A stretch of DNA of 64,000 bases from DASUAO01 sp035763745. Lineage in GTDB: Bacteria; Actinomycetota; Acidimicrobiia; IMCC26256; PALSA-555. Where the stretch lies: contig DASUAO010000054.1 of NCBI GenBank assembly GCA_035763745.1, positions 13,942 to 77,941 of the forward strand, written 5' to 3'. The notes under the pieces are model-generated. The model saw only the letters and a list, made by a program, of their open reading frames with translations. It searched no databases and was not told the DNA's origin. Each line of letters opens with the position of its first letter. Positions within the stretch are counted from its first letter, which is position 1. A program made the translations under genes and the position numbers. Of this stretch, positions 49,366 through 58,697 are shown piece by piece.

Positions 49366-49403
49366 TGCGTTGCTCACCCCGCCATGGGCAGGTGAGCAAC
49401 GCA
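49366..49403 (+). repeat. Palindromic repeat, copy C
   Basis: Arms TGCGTTGCTCACCCCGCC (49366-49383) and GGCAGGTGAGCAACGCA (49387-49403) surround loop ATG; ATCATC follows. Compared with copy A, the changed bases TG/CA pair with each other, so the stem is kept by matched changes. It lies between the phosphatase and helicase genes, both rightward. Confidence 0.8.
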
Positions 49404-49479
49404 TCATCGGGCCCCGGGCGGTGCGGCGACGCGCGTCTTGTACGATGGTCGGTCCCCCACGCAGCATCGGAGCCGCGCG

Positions 49480-51726
49480 TTGTCCGTCCGGGATCCCGAG
49501 ATCGTCGCCGAACAGGCCTACGTCGACGCGGCCTACGAGCAGCTCGACGTCATGCGCACCGCCGCCCGGCGGATCGCCGCCGGGTACTCCGAGGTCGGTC
49601 GCGGCGGCACCCACCAGGCCCGGCTCGAGCGCGACGTCGCCGAGGACGCCACCCGCCGCCGGCTCGCCGCCCTCGACGTGGGGGACCTCCCGCTCTGCTT
49701 CGGCCGCCTCGACCGCACCGACGACGCCACCCACTACGTCGGGCGGATCTCGGTCACCGGCCCTGAGGCGACGCCCCTCGTCGTCGACTGGCGAGCTCCC
49801 GTCGCCGAGCCGTTCTACCGGGCGACGGCGGTCGAGCCCATGGGCGTGGTGCGCCGCCGCCACTTCCTGACCCGCCCGAACGAGGGCCGCACCATCGTCG
49901 GACTCGACGACGAGGTCTTCGACGCCGATCGCGCAGACGCCGCCGGGCTCTCGGTGATGGGCGAGGGCGCGCTCCTGTCGGCGCTGGAGCGGGCCCGCAC
50001 CGGACGCATGGGCGACATCGTCGCGACGATCCAGGCGGAGCAGGACGAAGCCATCCGGGCCCCGTTGCCCGGGGTCCTGATCGTGACGGGGGGCGCCGGC
50101 ACCGGGAAGACCGCCGTCGCGCTGCACCGGGCCGCGTACCTCCTCTACACCCACCGGAGCCGCCTCGGGTCCCAGGGCGTGCTCCTCATCGGCCCGAACT
50201 CGATCTTCCTGCGCTACATCGACCAGGTGCTCCCGTCGCTCGGGGAGAACGAGGTCCGCCTCGCGACCCCCGCCAGCCTGAAGCCCCGGTACCGCGTGGG
50301 TGCGACCGACACGCCCGACGCGGCCCGCGTGAAGGGCGACCTACGGATGGTCGACGTCATCGCCGGGGCGCTGCGCGACCGGGAGCACCCGCTCCCACGC
50401 GACGCGGTGATGGTCCTCGACGACACCGTGCTCCGGCTCAGTCGCGGCGCCACGGCCCGGATCATCGACCGCGTGCGTGCGCAGCGTGGACTGCACAACG
50501 AGAAGCGTCCGAGGGTGGTCCGCGCGGTCGTCGAGCACCTCCGCTTCCAGTACCGCACCGCGCTGGGCGCAACCGCGCCCGACGACCGCGACTGGGAGCG
50601 CGAGCTGGACTCCCGCATCCGGCGCCTCCCCGAGGTCCGGGCCGCGCTCGAGCGGATGTGGCCGGTGCTGACGGGTGCCGACCTCGTCCACGACCTGTTC
50701 TCGTTCCGGGGGTTGGTGCGTTCGGCGTCCCGTGACCTCCTCGCCGACGACGAGCAGGAGCAGCTGGTGCGACCTCGGTCGCCGAGCCTCCGCGAGGTCG
50801 CGTGGACCGAGGCCGACCTCGCGCTCGTCGACGAAGCCGACACCCTCGTCGGCCCACCCGAGTCGGCGAAGCCCCGTCGGTCGCGTGCGCGCCGGTCGTC
50901 GTCCGACGAGACCGCTGATCGCGTCGTCGCCAACCTCGGCGTGGGCGGGTTCATGACCGCGGGCGAGGTCGCACGCCGCTACGCCGCGGCCCCGTCGAGC
51001 AACGGAGGTGGCGACGAGCCCGGCACGTACGGTCACGTCCTGGTCGACGAGGCCCAGGACCTCTCACCGATGCAGTGGCGCATGCTCTCGCGCCGGTGCC
51101 CGTCGGGGTCGATGACGGTCGTCGGCGATTTCGGCCAGGCGAGCAAGGCCGGCTCCGCGCGCGGCTGGGACGACGTCGCGAGCATCATCGACGCGCCCCA
51201 GGCGCCCCGGATGGTCAACCTCAGCGTCAACTACCGCACGCCGGCGGAGATCATGGACGTCGCCCATCGCGTGCTCGCGGCTGCCGCTCCCGGGATCGAG
51301 CCGACACGGGCGGTGCGCCACACCGGAGTGCACCCGCGGTTCGAGTCGGTTCCGGCCGACCTCCTCGTCGACCGGGTGGCCGACGCAGCCCGGGATGCGG
51401 CTGCGGCCGAAGGGACGAGCGCCGTGGTCGCCCCTGCGGGTCTCCACGAGGCGATCGTCGATGCGCTCGCCGACATCGGCGCGGTCGCGGGTTCAGCCGA
51501 CGCACTCGACGCGCCGGTCGCCGTGCTGGGTGCTTCGGAGGCCAAGGGCCTGGAGTTCGACACTGTCGTCGTGGTCGAACCTGCGGACCTCGTGCCCGCC
51601 GACGTGAACGGTCTGCGGTTGCTCTATGTCGTGTTGACCCGGGCGACGAAGTCGCTGGTGGTCGTGCACTCGGAGCCGCTCCCCGAGTCGTTGGCGATCT
51701 CGAGCGTCGTAGGCTCGCCGTCATGA
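49480..51726 (+). CDS. HelD-like UvrD-family helicase / RNA polymerase recycling factor
   Basis: This is a 748-residue superfamily 1 ATPase. A coiled-coil-like N-terminal arm (about 1-60) precedes a domain with the HelD-typical VDWRAPVAEPFYRA. Walker A GGAGTGKT is at 204-211, Walker B VLVDEAQDLSPMQW near 520-533, motif IV/V VNYRTPAEIMD and motif VI LYVVLTRATKSL. This layout is that of actinobacterial class II HelD/HelR, which frees stalled RNA polymerase and can protect against rifamycins. A TTG start at 49480 is the best fit; TACGAT (49441-49446) could be its -10. The stop overlaps the M3 peptidase start. Confidence 0.88.
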   Translation: MSVRDPEIVAEQAYVDAAYEQLDVMRTAARRIAAGYSEVGRGGTHQARLERDVAEDATRRRLAALDVGDLPLCFGRLDRTDDATHYVGRISVTGPEATPLVVDWRAPVAEPFYRATAVEPMGVVRRRHFLTRPNEGRTIVGLDDEVFDADRADAAGLSVMGEGALLSALERARTGRMGDIVATIQAEQDEAIRAPLPGVLIVTGGAGTGKTAVALHRAAYLLYTHRSRLGSQGVLLIGPNSIFLRYIDQVLPSLGENEVRLATPASLKPRYRVGATDTPDAARVKGDLRMVDVIAGALRDREHPLPRDAVMVLDDTVLRLSRGATARIIDRVRAQRGLHNEKRPRVVRAVVEHLRFQYRTALGATAPDDRDWERELDSRIRRLPEVRAALERMWPVLTGADLVHDLFSFRGLVRSASRDLLADDEQEQLVRPRSPSLREVAWTEADLALVDEADTLVGPPESAKPRRSRARRSSSDETADRVVANLGVGGFMTAGEVARRYAAAPSSNGGGDEPGTYGHVLVDEAQDLSPMQWRMLSRRCPSGSMTVVGDFGQASKAGSARGWDDVASIIDAPQAPRMVNLSVNYRTPAEIMDVAHRVLAAAAPGIEPTRAVRHTGVHPRFESVPADLLVDRVADAARDAAAAEGTSAVVAPAGLHEAIVDALADIGAVAGSADALDAPVAVLGASEAKGLEFDTVVVVEPADLVPADVNGLRLLYVVLTRATKSLVVVHSEPLPESLAISSVVGSPS

Positions 51727-53552
51727 CGACCTCCGCCACGTCGACTTCCCCTGCTCCCTCCGATCCCGACCTCACGGCGGCCGACGTCGCGTGGGACATC
51801 GAGCCGCTCGTCGACGGGAAGGGCGCCGACGGGGTGGATGCGTTGCTCGACGAGGCCGCGAGGCGTGTGGAAGCGGTGGCGGACTCCGCGCGCGGTCGGA
51901 TCGCCGACCTCGACGCCGAAGCACTCGCGCAGCTCATGCGCGAGGTCGGTCACATCAGCGAGCTCATCGGCCGGGCCGGCTCGTACGCCGGCCTCTGGTT
52001 CTCCACCGACACGACCGACGCGCAGCGGGGGGCGCTGCTCGCCCGGACCGAGGAGCGGGCGACGGCGATCTCCAACGAGCTCCTGTTCGTCGAGCTCGAG
52101 TGGGCCGCGCTCGACGACGACCATGTCGCCACCGTCCTCGCCGACGAGCAGCTCGAGTTCTGCCGGCACCACCTGGCGTCGGCCCGTCGGTACCGGTCGC
52201 ACCTGCTCTCCGAGCCGGAGGAGCGGATCCTCGCGGAGAAGGCCGTCACCGGCAGCAGCGCCTGGGCCCGCCTCTTCAGCGAGCTCACGTCCGCGATCGA
52301 CGTCGCCGTCGGTGGGGAGACGGTGAGCCTGGAGGAGGGGCTGTCGCGGCTCCAGTCACCCGACCGCGATCTCCGCCGCGATGCGGCCGAGGCGGTCACC
52401 GACGCACTCGAACCCGGGCTGCGGACGCGTGCCTACGTCTTCAACACCTTGCTCGCCGACAAGTCCAGCGACGACCGGCTCCGGGAGTACGACGGATGGC
52501 TCGCCAGCCGCAACCTCGACAACGAGGCGAGCGACGAGTCGGTGCAGGCGCTCGTCGACGCCGTGGTCGCCCGCTACGACATCCCGCAGCGGTGGTACCG
52601 GCTCAAGGCCGCGCTCCTCGGGGTCGAGCAGATCGCCGACTACGACCGCATGGCGTCGGTCGCCGACGTCGAGGAGACGTTCGCCTGGTCCGACGCCAGC
52701 GCCCTCGTGCTCGACGCGTACGGCTCGTTCTCACCGGAGCTCGCCGACATCGCCCGCCGGTTCATCGACGAGGGGTGGATCGACGCGCCGATGCGTCCCG
52801 GGAAGCGCCCCGGTGCGTTCTGCGCGTACACGGTGCCGTCGCTGCACCCCTACGTCCTGTTGAACTGGACGGCCCGCCGCCGCGACGTGCTCACGCTCGC
52901 CCACGAGCTCGGCCACGGCATGCACGCGTACCTGGCCCGCGACCAAGGGGTCTTCCACCAGTCGACACCGCTCACCCTGGCGGAGACCGCGTCGGTGTTC
53001 GGCGAGACGGTCACGTTCGGGCGTCTCCTGGAGGCCACCACCGACCCCGCTGCCCGGCTCGCGCTCCTGGCCGAGAGCCTGGAGGGCCAGATCGCCACGG
53101 TGTTCCGGCAGATCGCGATGAACCGCTTCGAGGACGCGGTGCACACCGACCGCCGTGAGCAGGGTGAGCTGTCCGTCGACCGGTTCGCCGAGCTCTGGAT
53201 CGAGTCGCAGAACGCCATGCTCGGCGACGCCGTCCACCTCACCGAGGGCTACCGCACGTGGTGGTCCTACATCCCGCACTTCATCGCGACACCCGGGTAC
53301 GTCTACGCGTACGCCTACGGGCAGCTGCTCGCGCTCTCGGTGTACCGCCGGTACGAGGAGCAGGGGGCCGACTTCGTCCCCTCCTACCTCGAGCTGCTGG
53401 CTCGTGGGGGTTCGGCGTCGCCCGAGGAGCTCGGCGCCGTCGTCGGCGTCGACCTCGGGGATCCCGGGTTCTGGACTGGCGGGCTCACCATCGTCGACGA
53501 GCAGCTCGCTGCTGCCGAGCAGGCCGCGCGCGACGCCGGCCGCCTCACCTGA
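51723..53552 (+). CDS. M3-family oligoendopeptidase (PepF type)
   Basis: This is a 609-residue zinc metallopeptidase of the thimet/oligopeptidase family, expected to degrade short peptides in the cytoplasm. The HEXXH motif is His394-Glu-Leu-Gly-His398 (LAHELGHGMHAYL), with the third ligand Glu in LAETASVFGE about 25 residues later. The long helical N-terminal part is typical of PepF. The ATG overlaps the helicase stop (ATGA). It converges with the DUF885 gene. Confidence 0.9.
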   Translation: MTTSATSTSPAPSDPDLTAADVAWDIEPLVDGKGADGVDALLDEAARRVEAVADSARGRIADLDAEALAQLMREVGHISELIGRAGSYAGLWFSTDTTDAQRGALLARTEERATAISNELLFVELEWAALDDDHVATVLADEQLEFCRHHLASARRYRSHLLSEPEERILAEKAVTGSSAWARLFSELTSAIDVAVGGETVSLEEGLSRLQSPDRDLRRDAAEAVTDALEPGLRTRAYVFNTLLADKSSDDRLREYDGWLASRNLDNEASDESVQALVDAVVARYDIPQRWYRLKAALLGVEQIADYDRMASVADVEETFAWSDASALVLDAYGSFSPELADIARRFIDEGWIDAPMRPGKRPGAFCAYTVPSLHPYVLLNWTARRRDVLTLAHELGHGMHAYLARDQGVFHQSTPLTLAETASVFGETVTFGRLLEATTDPAARLALLAESLEGQIATVFRQIAMNRFEDAVHTDRREQGELSVDRFAELWIESQNAMLGDAVHLTEGYRTWWSYIPHFIATPGYVYAYAYGQLLALSVYRRYEEQGADFVPSYLELLARGGSASPEELGAVVGVDLGDPGFWTGGLTIVDEQLAAAEQAARDAGRLT

Positions 53553-53565
53553 GCGACCAAGTCGA

Positions 53566-55254
53566 TCAGATCCGTGCCAGCTCGTCCTCGAGCTGGTCGA
53601 GGCCCATCGACCCGAGCTCGAGCGCGCGACGGTGGAACGACTTGAGGTCGAAGGAGTCGCCGACGCGGGCCCGAGCGGCGTCCCGCGCGCGGAGCCACAC
53701 CCGCTCACCGACCTTGTAGCTGATGGCCTGTCCGGGGAGCCCGAGGTAGCGGTCGACCTCGCTCGCCATGAAGTCCTCGGGGAAGTGGCTGCGACCGATC
53801 ACGAACGGCAGCGCGAGCTCGGGGGTCCAGGTCTCGCCGCCGTGCTCGGGCTCCGAGTGCGGGATCGGGAGCGAGAGGTGCAACCCGATGTCGACGACGA
53901 CGCGCACGGCTCGCATCGCCTGGGCCCGGAGCATCCCGAGCTCGTACGCCGGGTCCTCGAGGAAGCCGAGCTCGCCCATGAGCCGCTCGGCGTAGAGCGC
54001 CCACCCTTCGCCGTGGCCCGAGTTCCAGCCGATCGTCCGTTGGAAGCGGTTGAGGCGGTCGCGCTGCGTGCGCACGGTCGCGACCTGGAGGTGATGTCCC
54101 GGGACGGCCTCGTGGTAGCAGATCGAGACCTCGCCCCAGAGCGGGAACGTCGTCCGGCCGAGCGTCGGGTACCACGTGCGACCCGGGCGGCTCAGGTCCT
54201 CCGACGGGCCGGTGTAGTACATCGCGGCGGCACCGCCCGGCGGTGCGATCATGGCCTCGCAGCGGCGGATCTCGGGGGGGATGTCGAAGTGCACGCCGTC
54301 GAGCGCGTCGGTCGTGCGGTCGATCAGGTCCTGGAGCCAGCCGAGGAGCGCGTCCTCTCCCTCGACGGTCCGGGACGAGTCGAGCTCGAGGTGCTCGATG
54401 ACCGCGCCCACCGGCTCGCCGGGCACGATCCGTTCGCCCACCGCGGCCATCGCCGCCTCGATCCGGTACAGCTCCTCCCACCCCCACTCGTACGTCTCCT
54501 CGAGGTCGAGCACCGTCCCCGTGAACGCGCGGGCCCACCGCCGGTACCGCTCGGGGCCGACGCCATCGGGCGCGTCGGTACCGGGGAGGTACTCGTCGAC
54601 GAGGAACCGCCCGAGGGCCACGTAGGCGTCGGTCGCGCGTGCGGCCGCCTGCTCGAGGTCCGACCGGAGGGCCGGTTCATCGACGCCGGCCCCGGCCATC
54701 TCCTCGACGAGCCCCGCGAAGTACGGGATGGTCCCCGGTGTCGATCCGGCAAACGTTTCCGCCTGGCGGGCACACGCGAAGGCCTGGCGACCGGCGGCGG
54801 TGACCCCCCGTCGCATCCCCTCGCGCAAGGAGGCGACGAGCCCGTCGAGGGCCGCGGGGACGGCGCCCACCCGGGCGGCGATCTGCGCCCAGTCCGCCGC
54901 GGTGGCGCGCTCCATGAGGTCGAAGCACATGACGATGCTCGTGACCGGGCTGGCGATGACCCGAAGGGGTCGGAGGTCCTCGTCGGCGTCGGCGAGATCG
55001 AGCGCGGTGTCGAGGTGGCGCTCGAGCGCGACGGCGCCGATCCGCTCGGCGTCGGTCTGTGGGTGCGCGGTCGCCAGCTCGGCACGGGTCGCGCGGTCGT
55101 GCGTGATCCGCGCCGCGATCCCGTCCGGTGAGTAGTCGGTGAGCTCGGTCTCGTGGCCCGGTACCCCTTCGAACGTTGCGGCCACGGGATCGAGCGCGGC
55201 GACGGTGTCGACGTAGCGGTCAGCGAGGCCGGCGACGGTCATGGGAGTCGACAT
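53566..55254 (-). CDS. DUF885-family putative metallopeptidase
   Basis: This is a 562-residue protein of the DUF885 family, which has a zincin-like fold. The candidate metal motif HEAVPGHH lies in CYHEAVPGHHLQ with a later Glu in GHGEGWALYAERL, as in M3-like carboxypeptidase relatives. No signal peptide is seen, so it is likely cytoplasmic. TACGTT (minus strand, 55263-55268) lies 8 nt before the ATG at 55254. Together with the convergent M3 peptidase it may act in peptide turnover, which is inference. Confidence 0.85.
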   Translation of the reverse strand: MSTPMTVAGLADRYVDTVAALDPVAATFEGVPGHETELTDYSPDGIAARITHDRATRAELATAHPQTDAERIGAVALERHLDTALDLADADEDLRPLRVIASPVTSIVMCFDLMERATAADWAQIAARVGAVPAALDGLVASLREGMRRGVTAAGRQAFACARQAETFAGSTPGTIPYFAGLVEEMAGAGVDEPALRSDLEQAAARATDAYVALGRFLVDEYLPGTDAPDGVGPERYRRWARAFTGTVLDLEETYEWGWEELYRIEAAMAAVGERIVPGEPVGAVIEHLELDSSRTVEGEDALLGWLQDLIDRTTDALDGVHFDIPPEIRRCEAMIAPPGGAAAMYYTGPSEDLSRPGRTWYPTLGRTTFPLWGEVSICYHEAVPGHHLQVATVRTQRDRLNRFQRTIGWNSGHGEGWALYAERLMGELGFLEDPAYELGMLRAQAMRAVRVVVDIGLHLSLPIPHSEPEHGGETWTPELALPFVIGRSHFPEDFMASEVDRYLGLPGQAISYKVGERVWLRARDAARARVGDSFDLKSFHRRALELGSMGLDQLEDELARI

Positions 55255-55336
55255 GGCGACGCAACGTAGCCGCATCCGACGCGAGACGGGCCAGCCCGGA
55301 TGGGCGCCGCCAACGGCGGCGTGCCACGATCGCGAC

Positions 55337-56158
55337 ATGACCGAGCTCGCGGACGCCCATGTGCTCGTCACGGGCGGGTCGGCCGGGATCGGCCTGGCGA
55401 CGGCGCGTCTCGCGCTCGATCGCGGTGCTCGCGTCTCGATCGTGGCCCGGGATCCCGAACGGCTGGCGTCGGCGGCTGCTGGGCTCGAGAGCGGGATCGG
55501 GGACCCGACCCGGGTGGCCGCCGAGCCGGCCGATGTCACCGACCCGACCGCACTCGAACAGGCGGTGCTGCTGCTCACCACGCAGTTCGGTCCCGTTGAC
55601 GTCCTCGTCGCGAACGCCGGTGCCGCGGTCCCCGGGCACTTCGAGGACCTCGACGCCTCGGTGTTCGAGGACCAGATGCAGCTGAACTACTTCGGGACGC
55701 TGCACGCGATCCGGGCGGTGGTGCCGTCGATGATCTCCCGGGGGGCGGGACACATCCTCGTCGTCTCGTCGGACGCCGGCATCGTCGGCGTGTACGGCTA
55801 CTCCGCGTACTCCCCGACGAAGTTCGCCGTGCGAGGACTCGCGGAGACGCTCCGAGCCGAGCTGAAGCCCCATGGGATCGTCGTCGCGTGCGCCTTCCCA
55901 CCCGACACCGACACGCCCGGCCTCGCGGCCGAGGACCCCACGAAGCCGGAGGCGACGAAGCGGATCTCCGCGGGGGTTCGGGTGCGGACCGCCGACGAGG
56001 TCGCGCGGGCGATCGTGCGGGGCATCGAACGGGACCGGTTCGTCGTGACGGCCGACCCGTCGTCGGCCATGCTCGCGCGCACCGCGGGCCTGATCGCGCC
56101 ATTCGTGCGGCGGTCGATGGACCGTCACGTTCGGAAGGTGCCGAGAGCACCGCAGTAG
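55337..56158 (+). CDS. SDR family oxidoreductase, 3-ketodihydrosphingosine reductase-like
   Basis: This is a 273-residue SDR with TGGSAGIG (about 12-19), NAGAA and the catalytic Tyr/Lys in YSAYSPTKFAVRGLAE. This last segment and the FPPDTDTPGL motif are characteristic of the KDSR group that reduces 3-ketosphinganine. An Arg after beta-2 (VARDPER) points to NADPH. Whether this organism makes sphingolipids cannot be told from the window, and no serine palmitoyltransferase is present. fumC follows 30 bp downstream. Confidence 0.82.
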   Translation: MTELADAHVLVTGGSAGIGLATARLALDRGARVSIVARDPERLASAAAGLESGIGDPTRVAAEPADVTDPTALEQAVLLLTTQFGPVDVLVANAGAAVPGHFEDLDASVFEDQMQLNYFGTLHAIRAVVPSMISRGAGHILVVSSDAGIVGVYGYSAYSPTKFAVRGLAETLRAELKPHGIVVACAFPPDTDTPGLAAEDPTKPEATKRISAGVRVRTADEVARAIVRGIERDRFVVTADPSSAMLARTAGLIAPFVRRSMDRHVRKVPRAPQ

Positions 56159-56188
56159 CGTCGGGAGCGACGAGGAGGCACCCGCCAC

Positions 56189-57595
56189 ATGGCCGAGACG
56201 CACGAGGGCCCGTCCCGCACCGAGACCGACAGCATGGGGCCGATCGAGGTCGCCGCCGACCGGTACTGGGGCGCGCAGACCCAGCGGTCGCTGCACCACT
56301 TCACGATCGGTGGCGACCACATGCCGTCCGCCGTCGTCCGGGGGATGGCCGTCCTGAAGAAGGCGGCGGCGCTCACCAACCGTGACCTCGACAAGCTCTC
56401 GTCCGAGCACGCCGACCTGATCGCCGCCGCGGCCGACGAGATCATCGCCGGCGACCTGGCGGGGGAGTTCCCCCTCTTCGTCTGGCAGACCGGCAGCGGC
56501 ACCCAGACGAACATGAACGTCAACGAGGTGATCTCCAACCGCGCGATCGAGATGGCGGGAGGCGTCCGCGGATCCAAGGACCCGATCCACCCCAACGACC
56601 ACGTGAACATGTCGCAGTCGTCGAACGACACGTTCCCGGCCGCGATGCACATCGCGGCCGTCGAGGAGATCGTGGAGCGGCTCGTCCCGTCGGTGCAGGC
56701 GCTGCGCGACGCGCTCCACGCAAAGGGCGCCGAGTTCGGCGACATCGTGAAGATCGGGCGGACCCACCTCCAGGACGCCGTGCCGCTGACCCTCGGGCAG
56801 GAGTTCTCGGGGTACGTCGCGCAGCTCGACGCCGATCTCGAGCGGATCGACCAGACGTTGCCCGGCCTGTACGAGCTCGCGATCGGCGGGACCGCTGTCG
56901 GGACAGGCCTCAACACGCACCCGGAGTTCGCCGACCGGGTCGCGGCGCGCATCGCCGAGCTCACCGGGCTCCCGTTCGTGTCGGCGCCCAACAAGTTCGC
57001 GAGCCTGGCCGCGCACGACGCCGTGGTGTTCGCGAGCGGTGCGCTGAAGACGTTGGCCGTCTCGCTGATGAAGATCGCGAACGACGTGCGATGGCTCGCA
57101 TCCGGTCCGCGCGCGGGGTTCGGGGAGCTCGTCCTCCCCGAGAACGAGCCGGGGTCGTCGATCATGCCCGGGAAGGTGAACCCCACCCAGAGCGAGGCGC
57201 TCACGATGGTGTGTGTCCAGGTGATCGCGAACGACGTCGCGGTGGGGATGGCCGGCTCGCAGGGCAACTTCGAGCTCAACGTCTTCAAGCCCGTGATGAT
57301 CTTCAACTTGCTGCACTCGGTGGACCTGCTCACCGACTCGTGCCGGAACTTCCGCGAGTTCGCCATCGAGGGGCTCGAGGCCAACACCGAGCAGATCGCG
57401 AAGCACGTCGCGAACTCGCTCATGCTGGTGACCGCCTTGAACCCGCACATCGGCTACGACAACGCGGCGGCGATCGCGAAGCACGCACACAAGCACAAGC
57501 TGACGCTTCGGGAGGCGGCGGTCGCCCTCGGACACCTCACCGCGGAGAAGTTCGACGAGCTCGTCCGCCCCGAGGACATGACCAGCCCCAAGTGA
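56189..57595 (+). CDS. fumC: Fumarate hydratase, class II
   Basis: This is a 468-residue fumarase of the tricarboxylic acid cycle, aspartase/fumarase superfamily. The signature GSSIMPGKVN is at 322-331; the substrate-site region GSGTQTNMNVNEVI and the catalytic His in RTHLQDAVPLTLGQE are present. The wording separates it from aspartase. GAGGAGG precedes the ATG. A hairpin follows the stop. Confidence 0.94.
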   Translation: MAETHEGPSRTETDSMGPIEVAADRYWGAQTQRSLHHFTIGGDHMPSAVVRGMAVLKKAAALTNRDLDKLSSEHADLIAAAADEIIAGDLAGEFPLFVWQTGSGTQTNMNVNEVISNRAIEMAGGVRGSKDPIHPNDHVNMSQSSNDTFPAAMHIAAVEEIVERLVPSVQALRDALHAKGAEFGDIVKIGRTHLQDAVPLTLGQEFSGYVAQLDADLERIDQTLPGLYELAIGGTAVGTGLNTHPEFADRVAARIAELTGLPFVSAPNKFASLAAHDAVVFASGALKTLAVSLMKIANDVRWLASGPRAGFGELVLPENEPGSSIMPGKVNPTQSEALTMVCVQVIANDVAVGMAGSQGNFELNVFKPVMIFNLLHSVDLLTDSCRNFREFAIEGLEANTEQIAKHVANSLMLVTALNPHIGYDNAAAIAKHAHKHKLTLREAAVALGHLTAEKFDELVRPEDMTSPK

Positions 57596-57600
57596 GTTCG

Positions 57601-57656
57601 ACCGTTTCGGCGTCGCGTGGGGTGTCTGTACGACCCTTCAGCGACGCCAGAACGGT
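57601..57656. terminator. Long hairpin between convergent fumC and opp genes
   Basis: Arms ACCGTTTCGGCGTCGC (57601-57616) and GCGACGCCAGAACGGT (57641-57656) pair at 14 of 16 positions around a 24-nt loop. The convergent position suggests a bidirectional terminator. Confidence 0.65.
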
Positions 57657-57662
57657 GGAGAG

Positions 57663-58697
57663 CTAGGAGACGGGGGTCTTCACCTTGGCGAAGTCGAGCT
57701 CCTCGCCGGGCTCGAGGGGGAAGTGGCACGCGACGTAGTGGTTCGTGCCGACCTCGCGGACGGTCGGCTCCTCGTCGGCGCACCTCTGCGTTGCCTTCGG
57801 GCAGCGGGTCCGGAACCGGCAGCCACTGGGGGGGCTCAGCGGCGACGGCAGCTCGCCGCCGAGCACCTTGTCGGAGTCGGGCTGGATCTCGGGGTCCGGC
57901 AAGGGGATCGCCGCGAGCAGCGCAGCCGTGTACGGATGCGACGGGCGACCGTAGATGTCGTCGGGTGCGCCGATCTCGCACGCCTTGCCGAGGTACATCA
58001 CCAAGATCCGGTCGCTCACGTTCTTCACCACCGCGAGGTCGTGGGCGATGAACACGAGCGTGAGCCCATACTGCTGCTTCATGTCGGCGAGCAGGTTGAT
58101 GATCTGGGCCTGGACGGACACGTCGAGCGCGGAGACGGGCTCGTCGCAGATGATGAGCTTGGGCTCAGTGGCGACGGCGCGTGCGATCGAGATGCGCTGG
58201 CACTGACCCCCGGAGAACTCGTGCGGTCGACGCCCGGCGTTCGCCGGGTCGATGCCCACGGCGTCGAGCACCTCCTCGATCTTCTTCGCCCGCGAGGCCT
58301 TGTCGCCGATGGACCAGATCTCGAGACCCTCGGCCACGATGTCGCGGACCTTGCGGCGTGGGTTCAGCGACGAGATCGGGTCCTGGAAGATCATCTGCAT
58401 GCGCGGGCGCATGCGACGCAGGGCTTCGCCCTTGAGCGAGGTGAGCTCGGTGCCGTCGAGCCGGACGCTCCCACCGTTGGGGCGGGGGAGCTGGACGATC
58501 GCACGACCGGTGGTGGACTTGCCGCATCCGGACTCCCCGACGAGGGCGAGCGTCTCGCCCTCGACGATGTCGAGGCTGATGCCCGAGACCGCGTGGACCT
58601 TCTGGCCGCCCGAGACAGGGAACTCGACGACCAGATCCTCGACCCGGAGCAGGGTCGCGTCGGGTGGGCGGAGATGCGCGTCGCCGGTGCCGGCCAT
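57663..58697 (-). CDS. oppF: Oligopeptide/dipeptide ABC transporter ATPase, OppF-like
   Basis: This is a 344-residue ATPase. Walker A GESGCGKST is at 54-62, the signature FSGGQCQRISIARA and Walker B LIICDEPVSALD follow, then the oligo_HPY C-terminal domain with cysteines (SGCRFRTRCPKATQRC). Similar C-terminal cysteines bind an iron-sulfur cluster in some Dpp ATPases; whether they do here is untested. The ATG coincides with the last base of the oppD stop. It is the last gene of the leftward five-gene transporter operon. Confidence 0.92.
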   Translation of the reverse strand: MAGTGDAHLRPPDATLLRVEDLVVEFPVSGGQKVHAVSGISLDIVEGETLALVGESGCGKSTTGRAIVQLPRPNGGSVRLDGTELTSLKGEALRRMRPRMQMIFQDPISSLNPRRKVRDIVAEGLEIWSIGDKASRAKKIEEVLDAVGIDPANAGRRPHEFSGGQCQRISIARAVATEPKLIICDEPVSALDVSVQAQIINLLADMKQQYGLTLVFIAHDLAVVKNVSDRILVMYLGKACEIGAPDDIYGRPSHPYTAALLAAIPLPDPEIQPDSDKVLGGELPSPLSPPSGCRFRTRCPKATQRCADEEPTVREVGTNHYVACHFPLEPGEELDFAKVKTPVS

